DNA of 45,124 nt, taken from NCBI GenBank assembly GCA_964553105.1, contig CAZKJO010000014.1, positions 1-45,124 on the forward strand, given 5' to 3'. This document shows, piece after piece, positions 14,456-23,850 of the stretch; position 1 is the stretch's first letter, and each line of letters begins with the position of its first letter. Position numbers and translations under genes: made by a program. This DNA comes from Profundicola sp964553105 (GTDB taxonomy: Bacteria; Bacteroidota; Bacteroidia; Flavobacteriales; Weeksellaceae). A model generated the notes under the pieces. That model made no database searches. It was given only the letters and a program-made list of their open reading frames with translations, and was not told the DNA's origin.

Positions 14456-16999
14456 ATGACAGAAGGAGAAAAGTTAATTCCTATCAATATTGAGGATGAA
14501 ATGAAGTCCGCTTATATAGACTATTCCATGTCGGTAATTGTTTCAAGAGCACTTCCAGATGTTAGAGATGGTTTGAAGCCAGTTCACCGTCGAGTTTTAT
14601 ACGGAATGGACGATCTAGGTGTCTATTCAAATAAAGCGCATAAGAAGTCTGCACGTATTGTGGGAGAGGTTTTAGGTAAATATCACCCACATGGTGATTC
14701 TTCCGTTTATGATACAATGGTGCGTATGGCTCAGCATTGGTCTATGCGTTACATGATGGTAGATGGGCAAGGTAACTTTGGTTCCGTTGATGGTGATTCG
14801 CCAGCAGCCATGCGTTATACAGAGGCTCGTATGCAGAGGATATCCGAGGATATGTTGAAGGATATCGATAAGGATACAGTTGATTTTAGACTTAACTTTG
14901 ATGATACCTTAGAAGAGCCAACGGTTCTTCCTACAAGGGTTCCAAACCTATTGGTGAATGGGGCTTCGGGTATTGCGGTAGGTATGGCTACCAATATGGC
15001 GCCACACAACCTTTCTGAAGTTATCGACGGGATTCATGCTTATATTGATGATCATGATATAAGCATAGAAGGTTTAATGCAGCATATTAAAGCTCCTGAC
15101 TTTCCAACTGGTGGAACTATTTATGGTTATTCTGGAGTAAAAGAAGCTTTCGAAACGGGTAGAGGTCGTGTCATGATGCGTGCAAAAACCTCAATGGAGG
15201 AAGTTCAGGGTAGAGAATGCATTATTGTAACTGAGATTCCATATTTGGTGAATAAAGCCAATATGATTGCATCCACTGCCGAATTGGTGAAGGAAGGTAA
15301 GATCGAAGGGATCTCTGAGATTAGAGACGAATCGGATAGAAATGGAATGAGAATCGTTTATGTTCTTAAAAACGATGCTATCCCCAACATTGTACTTAAT
15401 CTACTATTTAAGTATACACAATTACAAACTTCTTTCAGTATAAATAACATTGCCTTGGTAAATGGTAGACCAGAGCAATTAAACTTAAAGGATTTAATCA
15501 AGCACTTCGTTGATCACAGACACGAAGTTGTATTGAGAAGAACTGAATTCGAACTTAAGAAAGCAAAAGACAAAGCGCACATCTTAGAAGGTTACATGAA
15601 AGTAATCGCTACCGAAGATTCTTTGGATAGAGCTATTCATATCATTCGTAATTCATCTAATCCTGCTGAAGCTAAGCAAGGATTAATGGATGAATTCGAG
15701 CTTACAGAGATTCAATCTCAAGCCATTCTAGACATGAGATTAGCTAAGCTTACAGGAATGGAGCTTGACAAAATTCGCGAAGAGTATGAGGAGATCATGA
15801 AAGAAATCCAATACTTAGAAAGCGTTTTAGCTGATGTAACTTTAAGGTTTGAAATTATTAAAGAAGAATTAGCTGAGATTAAAGAGAAATACGGCGACGA
15901 AAGACGTTCTGAAATTAACTATGCAGGTGGTGAAATGAGCATCGAGGATATTATTCCTGATGATAAAATGGTGGTTACAATTTCTCACTTAGGATATATT
16001 AAACGAACTTCTTTATCAGAGTATAGAGCACAAACAAGAGGTGGAGTAGGAAATAGAGGTGCAACATCTAGAGACGGCGACTTTATGGAATATATGGTAG
16101 CTGCATCTAACCACCAATATATGTTGTTCTTTACCGAAAGAGGTCAGTGCTATTGGTTGAGAGTGTTTGAGATTCCAGAAGGATCCAAAACTTCCAAAGG
16201 TCGAGCAATTCAAAACTTGATTAGTTTAGAGCCGGGTGATAAGATTAGAGCTTACATTCGAACTCATGATTTAATGGATGAGGATTATGTTAAGGATAAT
16301 TACATCGTAATGGTGACTAAGAATGGTCAAATTAAGAAAACTCTTTTAGAAGCTTATTCTCGTCCGCGTGTGAATGGAATTAGAGCAATTTCTATTAGAG
16401 AAGGAGATGAATTGCTAGAAGCAAAGCTAACTAATGGGGATAGTCAGATAATGATTGCATCTAAACATGGTAAAGCCATTCGATTTGATGAAGAGCTTGT
16501 GAGACCAATGGGTAGAACGGCTGCAGGAGTTAGAGGAATCAATATTTCAGAAGAGGATGAAGTTATTGGAATGGTTGTTGTTTCTGATATCGAAAATGAT
16601 ACCATTTTAGTGGTTTCTGAAAAGGGTTATGGAAAGCGTACCGATGTAGAAGAGTATCGTCAAACCAATCGTGGAGGTAAAGGTGTGAAGACCTTGAATA
16701 TCACAGAAAAAACAGGTTATGTAATTGCCATTAAGAATGTTGTGGATGATAACGATTTGATGATTATCAATAAATCTGGTGTAGCTATTAGAACCTCTGT
16801 TTCAGAATTACGCGTAATGGGTCGTGCAACGCAAGGTGTAAGATTGATTAACCTGAAGAAAGGTGACGAGATTGCAGCGGTTGCAAAAGTTGAAATCGAT
16901 GAAGACGAAGATTTAGCGGAAGAAGATGTAAACAACGAAATCATAGGTGACAACGAAGATTTAAACAACGATCAAATTAACAATAACGAAGAAGAATAA
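14456..16999 (+). CDS. gyrA: DNA gyrase subunit A
   Basis: Breaks and rejoins DNA as part of the A2B2 gyrase that adds negative supercoils. The 847-residue length is normal. The catalytic tyrosine is Tyr121 in M-R-Y-T-E-A-R. The quinolone region reads H-P-H-G-D-S-S-V-Y-D with Ser82 and Asp86 at the places of E. coli Ser83 and Asp87, so the usual resistance changes are absent. The C-terminal domain carries the GyrA box as N-R-G-G-K-G, which separates it from ParC. The last ~35 residues are an acidic Asp/Glu/Asn tail. gyrA has its own promoter; the TPR gene begins one base after its stop, so the two share a transcript. Confidence 0.97.
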   Translation: MTEGEKLIPINIEDEMKSAYIDYSMSVIVSRALPDVRDGLKPVHRRVLYGMDDLGVYSNKAHKKSARIVGEVLGKYHPHGDSSVYDTMVRMAQHWSMRYMMVDGQGNFGSVDGDSPAAMRYTEARMQRISEDMLKDIDKDTVDFRLNFDDTLEEPTVLPTRVPNLLVNGASGIAVGMATNMAPHNLSEVIDGIHAYIDDHDISIEGLMQHIKAPDFPTGGTIYGYSGVKEAFETGRGRVMMRAKTSMEEVQGRECIIVTEIPYLVNKANMIASTAELVKEGKIEGISEIRDESDRNGMRIVYVLKNDAIPNIVLNLLFKYTQLQTSFSINNIALVNGRPEQLNLKDLIKHFVDHRHEVVLRRTEFELKKAKDKAHILEGYMKVIATEDSLDRAIHIIRNSSNPAEAKQGLMDEFELTEIQSQAILDMRLAKLTGMELDKIREEYEEIMKEIQYLESVLADVTLRFEIIKEELAEIKEKYGDERRSEINYAGGEMSIEDIIPDDKMVVTISHLGYIKRTSLSEYRAQTRGGVGNRGATSRDGDFMEYMVAASNHQYMLFFTERGQCYWLRVFEIPEGSKTSKGRAIQNLISLEPGDKIRAYIRTHDLMDEDYVKDNYIVMVTKNGQIKKTLLEAYSRPRVNGIRAISIREGDELLEAKLTNGDSQIMIASKHGKAIRFDEELVRPMGRTAAGVRGINISEEDEVIGMVVVSDIENDTILVVSEKGYGKRTDVEEYRQTNRGGKGVKTLNITEKTGYVIAIKNVVDDNDLMIINKSGVAIRTSVSELRVMGRATQGVRLINLKKGDEIAAVAKVEIDEDEDLAEEDVNNEIIGDNEDLNNDQINNNEEE

Positions 17000-17000
17000 T

Positions 17001-18398
17001 ATGAAGAAAATAATTTTAAGTTTATCAACAGCAGTGCTAGCGATAAGTTTACAAGCACAGCAAGCAGAAATGGAAGCTACCAAATCTGCTTTTAAGGCTA
17101 AAAATTATTCAGAGGCAGTTCAACAAGCCCAAAAAGCTGAAGAATTACTTAAGTCAAATTACACTATTGAGCCTAAGGATTTAGCTGAGTTTTATTTAAG
17201 TGCAGCCAATTCTGCTAAAGCAGCAGGAGACATGACTACAGCAGCCGAATTTTATGCAAAACTTGGTAAGTTGGAGTCTATGCCGATCTTGAGAGCTAAA
17301 AATAAGGATACCAAAAATTGGGAGTACTTTTTTAGTCAGAAAGAAGCAGAATCTGTAACCTCCGCTGGAAATTATGGTGGATTGAAAGAATTCGCATTTG
17401 ATGGGAATGCTATGCAAGAATTAGCTCCTCAATTGAATAATGAGGCGAACAAAACTTTAGATGCAGCTAACAAAGCGTTTACAGCTCAGAATTATGAGCT
17501 CGCTGGTAAAGAATTTTTGAAGTCTTACTACTTATATAGCGCCGTAGGCAACAAGAACGATTTGCTTAAATACTATGCAGGTATTGCTATGTTGCAAACT
17601 GATGAAAAAGAAAAAGCAGCTCATTTAATGCAAGAGTTGGTTGATAGTGGTTTTACGGGAGTTCAACAAAATTTCTATGCTAAAGAAAAGGATACAGGTA
17701 AGAAAGTTGCCTTCGCTTCAAAGCAAGATATGGACACTCAAGTTAAGCTAGGTTTAGCAACTGATCCTGAAGTTGAAACAACGGAGTCTTTAGAAGAAGA
17801 ATTACTGAGTAATACAACTTATGCTTGGTATTCATTAGAAGAGTGGGATAAAGCTTTAGCCGTAGGTAAAAAAGGTTTATCTAAGTTCCCTGAGAATGAA
17901 AACATGAATCAATTGGTTACCGGAGTTTATTACAAATCTGGTAACTCAGCAGAGTTTGTTAAAACTTTACGAGCTAAGGTGAATAACGGAACCGCTACAG
18001 GAGTTGATTTGTTCAACTTAGCTAAATCTATTGAAGATGATTCAGGTGATTTAGAAGAAGCTAAGAAGTTCTACAAAATGTCGATTGAGAAAGATCCTAA
18101 TTTTGCTAATTCCTACTTAAATTTAGCCTTTGCTATTATTAAAGGAGAAGAAAAATTTGTTGAATTAATGAATCAAAATTTAGGGACTTCTGCTAAAGAA
18201 AAGAAAATCTATAACGAAAATAGAACCAAACGCAAAGGTCTTTATGAAGAAGCTCTTCCTTACTTAGAGAAGGCTTATCAAATTGAGCCAGAGAATTTAA
18301 ACTTAATCAAAGTTTTACGAAACACATACGAGGTTGTGGGTAATGATGACAAGTACTTTGAGTTTAAAAAGAAATTCGAAGATAAGGCTAGAAATTAA
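17001..18398 (+). CDS. Exported tetratricopeptide-repeat protein
   Basis: A 465-residue protein with a signal peptide (residues 1-19, ending L-Q-A-Q-Q). Several TPR-like helical hairpins are visible, for example around residues 25-60, 145-200 and 340-395 (K-F-Y-K-M-S-I-E-K-D-P-N-F-A-N-S-Y-L-N-L). TPRs bind other proteins; no catalytic motif is seen, and the place is probably periplasm or outer membrane inner face. It begins one base after gyrA and ends at a strong terminator. I believe this gyrA-TPR order recurs in flavobacteria, but why is unknown. Confidence 0.85.
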   Translation: MKKIILSLSTAVLAISLQAQQAEMEATKSAFKAKNYSEAVQQAQKAEELLKSNYTIEPKDLAEFYLSAANSAKAAGDMTTAAEFYAKLGKLESMPILRAKNKDTKNWEYFFSQKEAESVTSAGNYGGLKEFAFDGNAMQELAPQLNNEANKTLDAANKAFTAQNYELAGKEFLKSYYLYSAVGNKNDLLKYYAGIAMLQTDEKEKAAHLMQELVDSGFTGVQQNFYAKEKDTGKKVAFASKQDMDTQVKLGLATDPEVETTESLEEELLSNTTYAWYSLEEWDKALAVGKKGLSKFPENENMNQLVTGVYYKSGNSAEFVKTLRAKVNNGTATGVDLFNLAKSIEDDSGDLEEAKKFYKMSIEKDPNFANSYLNLAFAIIKGEEKFVELMNQNLGTSAKEKKIYNENRTKRKGLYEEALPYLEKAYQIEPENLNLIKVLRNTYEVVGNDDKYFEFKKKFEDKARN

Positions 18399-18422
18399 TA
18401 GATAAAACGATTACAAATATTT

Positions 18423-18455
18423 AGTCCGATGCCTGAAAAGGCATCGGACTTTTTA
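18423..18455 (+). terminator. Terminator of the gyrA-TPR operon
   Basis: Perfect 12-bp stem AGTCCGATGCCT / AGGCATCGGACT closed by a GAAA tetraloop (18435-18438), followed by a T run. The strongest hairpin in the window. Confidence 0.93.
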
Positions 18456-18543
18456 TTCACCTTAATCGAGAGATTATTATGTAAGTGAATTATATATAAG
18501 ATTCTACTTTTTGTTTTGAATTTTAAAACCTATTAACTCGGGA

Positions 18544-18572
18544 TAAAAAAAGCGACTGAGTTTTCAGTCGCT
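18544..18572 (-). terminator. Terminator of the T9SS-sorted protein gene
   Basis: Perfect 9-bp stem AGCGACTGA / TCAGTCGCT with a 4-nt loop; on the minus strand it is followed by seven Ts. It lies 23 nt after the stop at 18596. Confidence 0.9.
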
Positions 18573-18595
18573 ATATAAAATAAGAGCTTAATTAA

Positions 18596-19672
18596 TTATC
18601 TTATAAGGATAAACTTCTCATTAATCAATTCTTTTCCATTTTCGTCCATTACCTTAATGTAGTAGTTTCCTGGACTTAGAGTGTTTAAGTTTAAAGACTT
18701 GATGTTTTGGGTATCCCCTAAATTCATTTTAGACTGAACTAAATTGTTTCCAGCAATATCATAAACCGAAACTTGTCCAATTCCACTTAGCTTAGTATTA
18801 AGAGCAATGCTGATTTGTCTATCGGTTACTTTAGTAGGATAAATGCTAAAGAATGCATTCGAAGCTACCGTAGTAGAAGCATCTTGAATAAAATATGGAC
18901 TCGCCATATCATATAAAGGTGTGCTTGATTTAGTGTCGACTCTTTTTGCTTTTAGACTGTTGAAATCTAAGGTATAGAATCCTTTTCCTTGCGCATTAGA
19001 TAATAGAACTTCTCCATTGGACATTACGGCAGAACCATTGGTAGTAAATCCTTTTTCAAGACCTTCAATGCTTCCTATTAATTCAGCTTTCATATCTTTT
19101 GGATTAATCTTAACCACATGAGAGTAAGCAGATATCAAATACAGATTTCCTGTATTATCAGCAATTAAATCACCTCCATAGAACTTATATTGATCTAGTT
19201 TTAAATCAGAATTTAATGCACCCAAATCTTTCACAGAATAACCGCTAGAGATAGGTGTAATTTCTAAAAGTTGTGTTGAATTATTATTCAAAGCATATGA
19301 CTTACCGTTAGGTAGTGTAGCCATTCTAGAGAATTGTTCTGCTATTTGGCATTTAGAATTAGCTTTACCTGTTGCATAAATTCTTTTGCTTTCTCCTGTT
19401 TGTAAATTATAGGTATAAATATCTGGTGAAAACATACCAATCATAATCAAATTTTGATTCTTGGTATCATAAGACATTCCGACAACTTGATCTGGCATTT
19501 CGGAATTTTTATTGACAATCACCTTGTCATTTTCTCCTTTTAAATCAATAAATCTAAAATCCTTGAATGCTATTGCTTTTACGTTTTCTCCACTGACAGC
19601 AATAATGTCACTTTGTGCAAGTCCAGAACCTAATCCGAAAACCACAAGGGCAGTTAGTAAAGTTTTTTTCAT
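18596..19672 (-). CDS. Secreted protein with type IX secretion C-terminal sorting domain
   Basis: A 358-residue protein with a signal peptide (1-19, ending G-L-A-Q-S). Residues ~25-265 contain repeated blades with D-N-T-G-N-L-Y-L-I and S-N-G-E-V-L-L-S-type turns, suggesting a beta-propeller (NHL/SMP-30-like). Residues ~275-358 match the T9SS type A sorting domain: F-S-I-Y-P-T-K-V at its start, V-S-V-Y-D-I-A-G-N in the middle, L-S-P-G-N-Y-Y-I-K-V, and a basic end. Such proteins cross the outer membrane by the type IX system and are released or anchored to the surface. The propeller ligand is unknown. It has its own promoter and terminator, so it is a single-gene unit. Confidence 0.88.
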   Translation of the reverse strand: MKKTLLTALVVFGLGSGLAQSDIIAVSGENVKAIAFKDFRFIDLKGENDKVIVNKNSEMPDQVVGMSYDTKNQNLIMIGMFSPDIYTYNLQTGESKRIYATGKANSKCQIAEQFSRMATLPNGKSYALNNNSTQLLEITPISSGYSVKDLGALNSDLKLDQYKFYGGDLIADNTGNLYLISAYSHVVKINPKDMKAELIGSIEGLEKGFTTNGSAVMSNGEVLLSNAQGKGFYTLDFNSLKAKRVDTKSSTPLYDMASPYFIQDASTTVASNAFFSIYPTKVTDRQISIALNTKLSGIGQVSVYDIAGNNLVQSKMNLGDTQNIKSLNLNTLSPGNYYIKVMDENGKELINEKFILIR

Positions 19673-19697
19673 AATAGTTTATTTTAAGTGTTTAAAA

Positions 19698-19705
19698 CAA
19701 ATATA
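19698..19705 (-). promoter_or_regulatory. -7 box of the T9SS-sorted protein gene
   Basis: Minus-strand TATATTTG, an exact match, 25 nt before the ATG at 19672. Confidence 0.6.
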
Positions 19706-19765
19706 ATGAATAATTAAACCATTACCTAAAATTTTAATTTACTTGATAAATTTGAAGTGTCTAGA

Positions 19766-20350
19766 TTAAATATATGGCTCTAAAAGAGATAAAATATTAG
19801 CATATGTATTTTTGAGTGGTTCCTCCCAATCTTTTTCTGCAATCCATTGAATATCAGAAATACCTTCTTCTGTCTGAGGTTTTAAAGTTTCATTGCCATC
19901 ATATTTCATTTCAAACCAATAAGTTACTTTTAGAATGTATTCTTTGTGAAAATACATATGATAAGTGTCTGATAATCTTTTGGTAATCTCTAAGTTAGAG
20001 ATTCCGCATTCCTCCTCAACTTCACGTTTGGCTGTTTCTTCTATAGATTCGCCCGCTTCCATTTTTCCTTTGGGTAAATCCCAATTACCTAATCTATAAA
20101 TCCACAGGAGATCCTTGTTTTGGTTAAAAACGACACCACCTGCAGCCTGAATCTGTGTAAATTCATTTTTAAATTTTTCCCACGTACTTTCGGTATCGAG
20201 AGAATAAATGTTTACGCTATTACAATTATGGTTAAGTAAGTCGATAGCTTGATGAAAGACACTTGAATTTATAAAAGGTAGATTCCGCTCAGCATCAGTC
20301 GTTTTCGCTCCTATGGTTAAAGGTTTATTATTCACAAAAACTTTGTACAT
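19766..20350 (-). CDS. NUDIX hydrolase
   Basis: From the ATG at 20350 the protein has 194 residues. The NUDIX box is complete (G-K-M-E-A-G-E-S, then R-E-V-E-E-E-C-G-I, residues ~95-117), so it should hydrolyse a nucleoside diphosphate linked to another group, with Mg. The exact substrate cannot be told. About 70 residues before the NUDIX fold form a separate segment of unknown role. A longer frame reaches a TTG at 20368, but the -7 box (20366-20373) covers that codon, so the ATG at 20350 is preferred. It is divergent from the SRPBCC gene. Confidence 0.9.
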   Translation of the reverse strand: MYKVFVNNKPLTIGAKTTDAERNLPFINSSVFHQAIDLLNHNCNSVNIYSLDTESTWEKFKNEFTQIQAAGGVVFNQNKDLLWIYRLGNWDLPKGKMEAGESIEETAKREVEEECGISNLEITKRLSDTYHMYFHKEYILKVTYWFEMKYDGNETLKPQTEEGISDIQWIAEKDWEEPLKNTYANILSLLEPYI

Positions 20351-20365
20351 TTGGAATTGTTTATT

Positions 20366-20373
20366 CAAACTTA
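20366..20373 (-). promoter_or_regulatory. -7 box of the NUDIX gene; decides the start
   Basis: Minus-strand TAAGTTTG, an exact match, 15 nt before the ATG at 20350. It overlaps the upstream TTG codon, which therefore would not be transcribed. Confidence 0.55.
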
Positions 20374-20413
20374 CAGTATTTTTAAGTTTTTAACATAATC
20401 GAATCCAAATTAT

Positions 20414-20421
20414 TAAATTAG
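20414..20421 (+). promoter_or_regulatory. Weak -7 box just before the SRPBCC gene
   Basis: TAAATTAG (one mismatch to TAnnTTTG) ends three bases before the ATG at 20425, again suggesting little or no leader. Confidence 0.4.
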
Positions 20422-20424
20422 CAT

Positions 20425-20826
20425 ATGAATTTTCAAAGCAGAAAAGTAAGCCTAGATCAAACTCAACAAAAAGCATTTGATCATTTAAAAGAAATGTCAA
20501 ATTATGAGAAATTAATGCCAGAAGAATCTGAATTTAGCGTTCACGAAAGTGGTGAAGGTTTTTCAGTTCAATTAAAAGGCTTGCCAAAAGTAGGTCTAAA
20601 ATTAAAGGAAATTCAAGAGCCTGATTTTATTTTATTTACTTCGCCTTCAGATAACTTCAACTATGAAATGAAAGTTAATGTAGCATCAACCGGAGATAAT
20701 TCATCGGAAGTTTCTATAGACTTCAATGGGAAATTTAACCCAATGATTGCTATGATGGCAAAGAAACCATTAACTAAATTAATCGAAACGATTGCTGATA
20801 ATTTAGAAACAAAAGGTATTTCTTAA
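20425..20826 (+). CDS. SRPBCC (START/Bet v1-like) family protein
   Basis: A 133-residue protein with the START-like pattern: an early beta strand, a helix with D-H-L-K-E-M-S-N-Y-E-K-L-M-P, a run of beta strands (residues ~35-100), and a long C-terminal helix (M-A-K-K-P-L-T-K-L-I-E-T-I-A-D-N-L). Proteins of this fold bind hydrophobic ligands; no catalytic residues are evident and the ligand is unknown. Start codon close to a weak -7 box. Its stop lies 3 nt from that of the convergent gene at 20830. Confidence 0.8.
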   Translation: MNFQSRKVSLDQTQQKAFDHLKEMSNYEKLMPEESEFSVHESGEGFSVQLKGLPKVGLKLKEIQEPDFILFTSPSDNFNYEMKVNVASTGDNSSEVSIDFNGKFNPMIAMMAKKPLTKLIETIADNLETKGIS

Positions 20827-20829
20827 ATC

Positions 20830-21336
20830 TTATTGGGCGGCTGGTACCAAGTTCGCTGCCCAACTTTGGTCTAGAGGCTGTTGCCAATTATCCCAAAAAT
20901 CAGATAAATTAGAAACACTGTTGTTAAACACAATGGTGTTTTTTGCTATATCACCATTTTTAACTTTCTTCTTAAAATCAAATAATTTCTCGGTTTTCAT
21001 TTGGTCGTTTTCTAAATAACTCACCAACATTCTATCCGTAAATGAAGAACCTATCTTATCTTCTATTAATTTAATATATCGAGTTAGTGAATCGATTGAA
21101 CAGCCTGAAGCTGCAGCCGGAGATTCGTCTACCGCAATTACTAAAAACTGGTCGAAAATCCATTCATAACCACCCTTTAATGCATTTCCATGCGCATTCC
21201 ATTGTGGCATGAATTGGTCCATATAAGTTTTGACGACTTTGGTTTCCACTTCATCTAACTTTCTTTCTGCCATAAAAACCCATAGCCTAGACTCGGCCGG
21301 GTAGTCTCTAAAATAACTTTGAACTAGTGTAATCAT
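20830..21336 (-). CDS. Conserved Bacteroidota protein of unknown function (often mislabelled ABC transporter ATPase)
   Basis: A 168-residue soluble protein. The pattern S-R-L-W-V-F-M near residue 16, F-L-V-I-A-V-D-E-S and A-A-S-G-C-S-I-D-S in the middle, then F-T-D-R-M, is what I recall of a Bacteroidota-wide family that databases call ABC transporter ATPase. No Walker A or B motif is present, so that name is not supported. The A-S-G-C-S-I-D segment with a single Cys is the most striking part. It is divergent from the GH31 gene across an 84-nt region that has a dyad. Confidence 0.75.
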   Translation of the reverse strand: MITLVQSYFRDYPAESRLWVFMAERKLDEVETKVVKTYMDQFMPQWNAHGNALKGGYEWIFDQFLVIAVDESPAAASGCSIDSLTRYIKLIEDKIGSSFTDRMLVSYLENDQMKTEKLFDFKKKVKNGDIAKNTIVFNNSVSNLSDFWDNWQQPLDQSWAANLVPAAQ

Positions 21337-21380
21337 AGTTTTATTAATATTGAGTAAATTTACAAATTAATCTGTGTATT

Positions 21381-21396
21381 TAGTCAATTTTGACTA
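21381..21396. repeat. Operator-like dyad TAGTCAA-TT-TTGACTA
   Basis: A perfect 7-bp inverted repeat with a 2-nt spacer in the region between two divergent genes (starts at 21336 and 21421). No exact -7 box was found for either gene; CAATTTTG, with one mismatch, overlaps the right arm for the plus strand. Confidence 0.4.
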
Positions 21397-21420
21397 TATA
21401 ATCAAAGAATTATCCTTATT

Positions 21421-23799
21421 ATGAAAGCATTTGTTTATATCCTAGCTTTATTAACTTCAACTTCCATTTTAGCTCAAAATCCCAATCGGATTTTTAAAAA
21501 TTTCAAGCAAAAGAATCAATATTATGTAGTTGAGGTAAGCGATGGTACTTATGAAATTGAGTTTTTGACTGATCAAATGGTGCAAACGAGTTTTATTCCA
21601 AAAGGAGAAAGCTTTAAGAGGGAATCTCATGCCGTAGTAATCGATTTAAAAGAATTGGCCACTACGGCGAATGAAGATGCTGATAAAATTGAAATTTCAT
21701 CGCCAAATTTAAAAGTGAGAATTCAAAAATCACCTTTTCAAATATCTTATTACAATAGTGATAATTTAATCATTTCTGAAAAAGAAGGTTATAGAAAGGA
21801 TTCGCTAGAGAATATTCAATTTAATCTTAAACCACATGAAATTCTATATGGAGGGGGAGCAAGAGCGCTTGGAATGAATCGTCGTGGTCATAAACTAGAA
21901 TTGTACAATCGAGCGCATTATGGCTATGAAACCCATTCAGAATTGATGAATTACACCATGCCGATTGTAGTTTCATCCGAACGCTATATGATTCATTTCG
22001 ATAATGCACCTATTGGATTTTTGGATTTAGATAGTAAAGGAAATAACACCTTAGAATACCAAACCATATCAGGAAGAAAGACGTATCAAGTTATCGTTGG
22101 TAATGATTGGGACGGATTGATTGCAAATTATACAGAACTCACCGGCCGCCAGCCGATGTTGCCACGTTGGGCTTTGGGTAATTTCTCAAGTAGATTTGGG
22201 TATCATTCTCAGGAGGAAGTTACGAATACGATTCAGAAATTTAGGGATGAAGAAATGCCAGTAGACGCGATTATCTTGGATTTATATTGGTTTGGAAAAG
22301 AGGTGAAAGGAACTATGGGGAACTTAAAGTTTGATGTGGATTCATTCCCTCAGCCTAAGAAAATGATTCATGATTTAAGAAAAAAGAATGTTGAAACTAT
22401 TTTAATCACAGAGCCATTTCTTTTAACAACATCAGATCGCTGGAACGAAGCCGTAAAAGAAAATATTTTAGCAAAAGACTCTCTTGGAAATCCTTACACT
22501 TATGATTTTTTCTTTGGAAATACGGGTTTAATAGATATCTATTCAAAAGAAGGTTATAATTGGTTTTCTAATATTTATAAGGACTTAATTAATTTGGGCG
22601 TAACCGGAATGTGGGGTGATCTAGGAGAGCCTGAGGTGCATCCATCTGGTTTATTTCATGCGGCTGGAACTGCAGATGAGGTACATAATATTTATGGTCA
22701 TGATTGGGCTAGATTAGTTCAATCGGCTTATGCAGATGTTAAACCACAAGATCGACCATTTATTTTGATGCGTGCAGCTTATTCAGGTTCGCAACGATAT
22801 GGCATTGTTCCATGGACGGGAGATGTTAATAGAACTTGGGGAGGTTTGCAATCTCAACCAGAAATTGCGCTACAAATGGGAATGCAAGGAATTGGTTATA
22901 TGCACAGTGATTTAGGAGGATTTGCAGGTGATAATTTAGATGATGAATTATATGTAAGATGGTTGCAGTATGGTGTTTTTCAGCCGATTTTTCGTCCACA
23001 TGCCCAAGAGGAGGTAGCAAGCGAACCTGTGTTTAGAAGTGAATGGGCCAAGAACTTATCTCGCGAAGCCATCAATTTACGTTATCAAATGTTACCCTAT
23101 AATTACAATTTAGTTTTTGAAAATTATAAAACTGGAAAACCCTTAATGCGCCCCTTGTTTTTTGAGGAATCAGACAATATTGATTTAATGACTTATAGCG
23201 ATGCTTACTTTTGGGGAGACGACTTTGTGATTGCACCGGTTTTAAAACCAGCTGAAAAAACTAAAAAGCTTTATTTACCAAAAACTGCTAATTGGGTTGA
23301 TTTTTATTCTAAGAAAAAATATGAAGGGGGAAAAGAATATGAAATAAAGTTGAAAGAGGATCATATTCCAACATTTGTTCGTTCGGGAGCGATTGTTCCA
23401 ATGGCGCCTAAAATGCAATCAACTAAAGAATACAAAGGAAAAGAGTTTATAGTTAATTACTATTTTGACGATGAGGTTCAATGGTCGTCGGCGCATGTAT
23501 ATAATGACAATGGTTTGTTGGCTGGTGCATATGAAAAGAAGGCGTATGAAACCTTGGTTTTTGCGGCAGAAAATCAAGGAGAGGAAATTGTTTTAAATTT
23601 AGATAATGAATTAGGGTATAATTATAAGTCAGAAAATAAGGAAATTACTTGGGTGATTTATAATTTAACTCAGCAACCTAAATCCTTAACAATAGGAGAT
23701 AAAACTTATCCTATTAATTGGAAGAAAAAATCTAAGGTTCTGAAAATTAAAACCAAATGGAATACATCTGACAGTAAATCTATTAGAATTCAATTTTAG
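21421..23799 (+). CDS. Glycoside hydrolase family 31 (alpha-glucosidase-like), exported
   Basis: A 792-residue retaining glycosidase with a signal peptide (1-19, ending I-L-A-Q-N). Domain order is an N-terminal beta-sandwich (~30-240), a TIM barrel (~250-610) and C-terminal beta domains. The nucleophile is Asp400 in G-M-W-G-D-L-G-E-P-E and the likely acid/base is Asp468 in V-P-W-T-G-D-V-N. F-R-P-H-A-Q supplies the conserved His. GH31 members cut terminal alpha-linked glucose or xylose; which one cannot be decided. Export implies periplasmic or outer-membrane action. The neighbours are not a polysaccharide-utilisation locus (no SusCD pair). Confidence 0.93.
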   Translation: MKAFVYILALLTSTSILAQNPNRIFKNFKQKNQYYVVEVSDGTYEIEFLTDQMVQTSFIPKGESFKRESHAVVIDLKELATTANEDADKIEISSPNLKVRIQKSPFQISYYNSDNLIISEKEGYRKDSLENIQFNLKPHEILYGGGARALGMNRRGHKLELYNRAHYGYETHSELMNYTMPIVVSSERYMIHFDNAPIGFLDLDSKGNNTLEYQTISGRKTYQVIVGNDWDGLIANYTELTGRQPMLPRWALGNFSSRFGYHSQEEVTNTIQKFRDEEMPVDAIILDLYWFGKEVKGTMGNLKFDVDSFPQPKKMIHDLRKKNVETILITEPFLLTTSDRWNEAVKENILAKDSLGNPYTYDFFFGNTGLIDIYSKEGYNWFSNIYKDLINLGVTGMWGDLGEPEVHPSGLFHAAGTADEVHNIYGHDWARLVQSAYADVKPQDRPFILMRAAYSGSQRYGIVPWTGDVNRTWGGLQSQPEIALQMGMQGIGYMHSDLGGFAGDNLDDELYVRWLQYGVFQPIFRPHAQEEVASEPVFRSEWAKNLSREAINLRYQMLPYNYNLVFENYKTGKPLMRPLFFEESDNIDLMTYSDAYFWGDDFVIAPVLKPAEKTKKLYLPKTANWVDFYSKKKYEGGKEYEIKLKEDHIPTFVRSGAIVPMAPKMQSTKEYKGKEFIVNYYFDDEVQWSSAHVYNDNGLLAGAYEKKAYETLVFAAENQGEEIVLNLDNELGYNYKSENKEITWVIYNLTQQPKSLTIGDKTYPINWKKKSKVLKIKTKWNTSDSKSIRIQF

Positions 23800-23828
23800 G
23801 ATTAATCTTAATTTAAAATCGAATCATC

Positions 23829-23836
23829 TATATTTG
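23829..23836 (+). promoter_or_regulatory. -7 box of cmk
   Basis: TATATTTG, an exact match, 14 nt before the cmk ATG. Confidence 0.6.
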
Positions 23837-23850
23837 TAGAAACTGAATTT

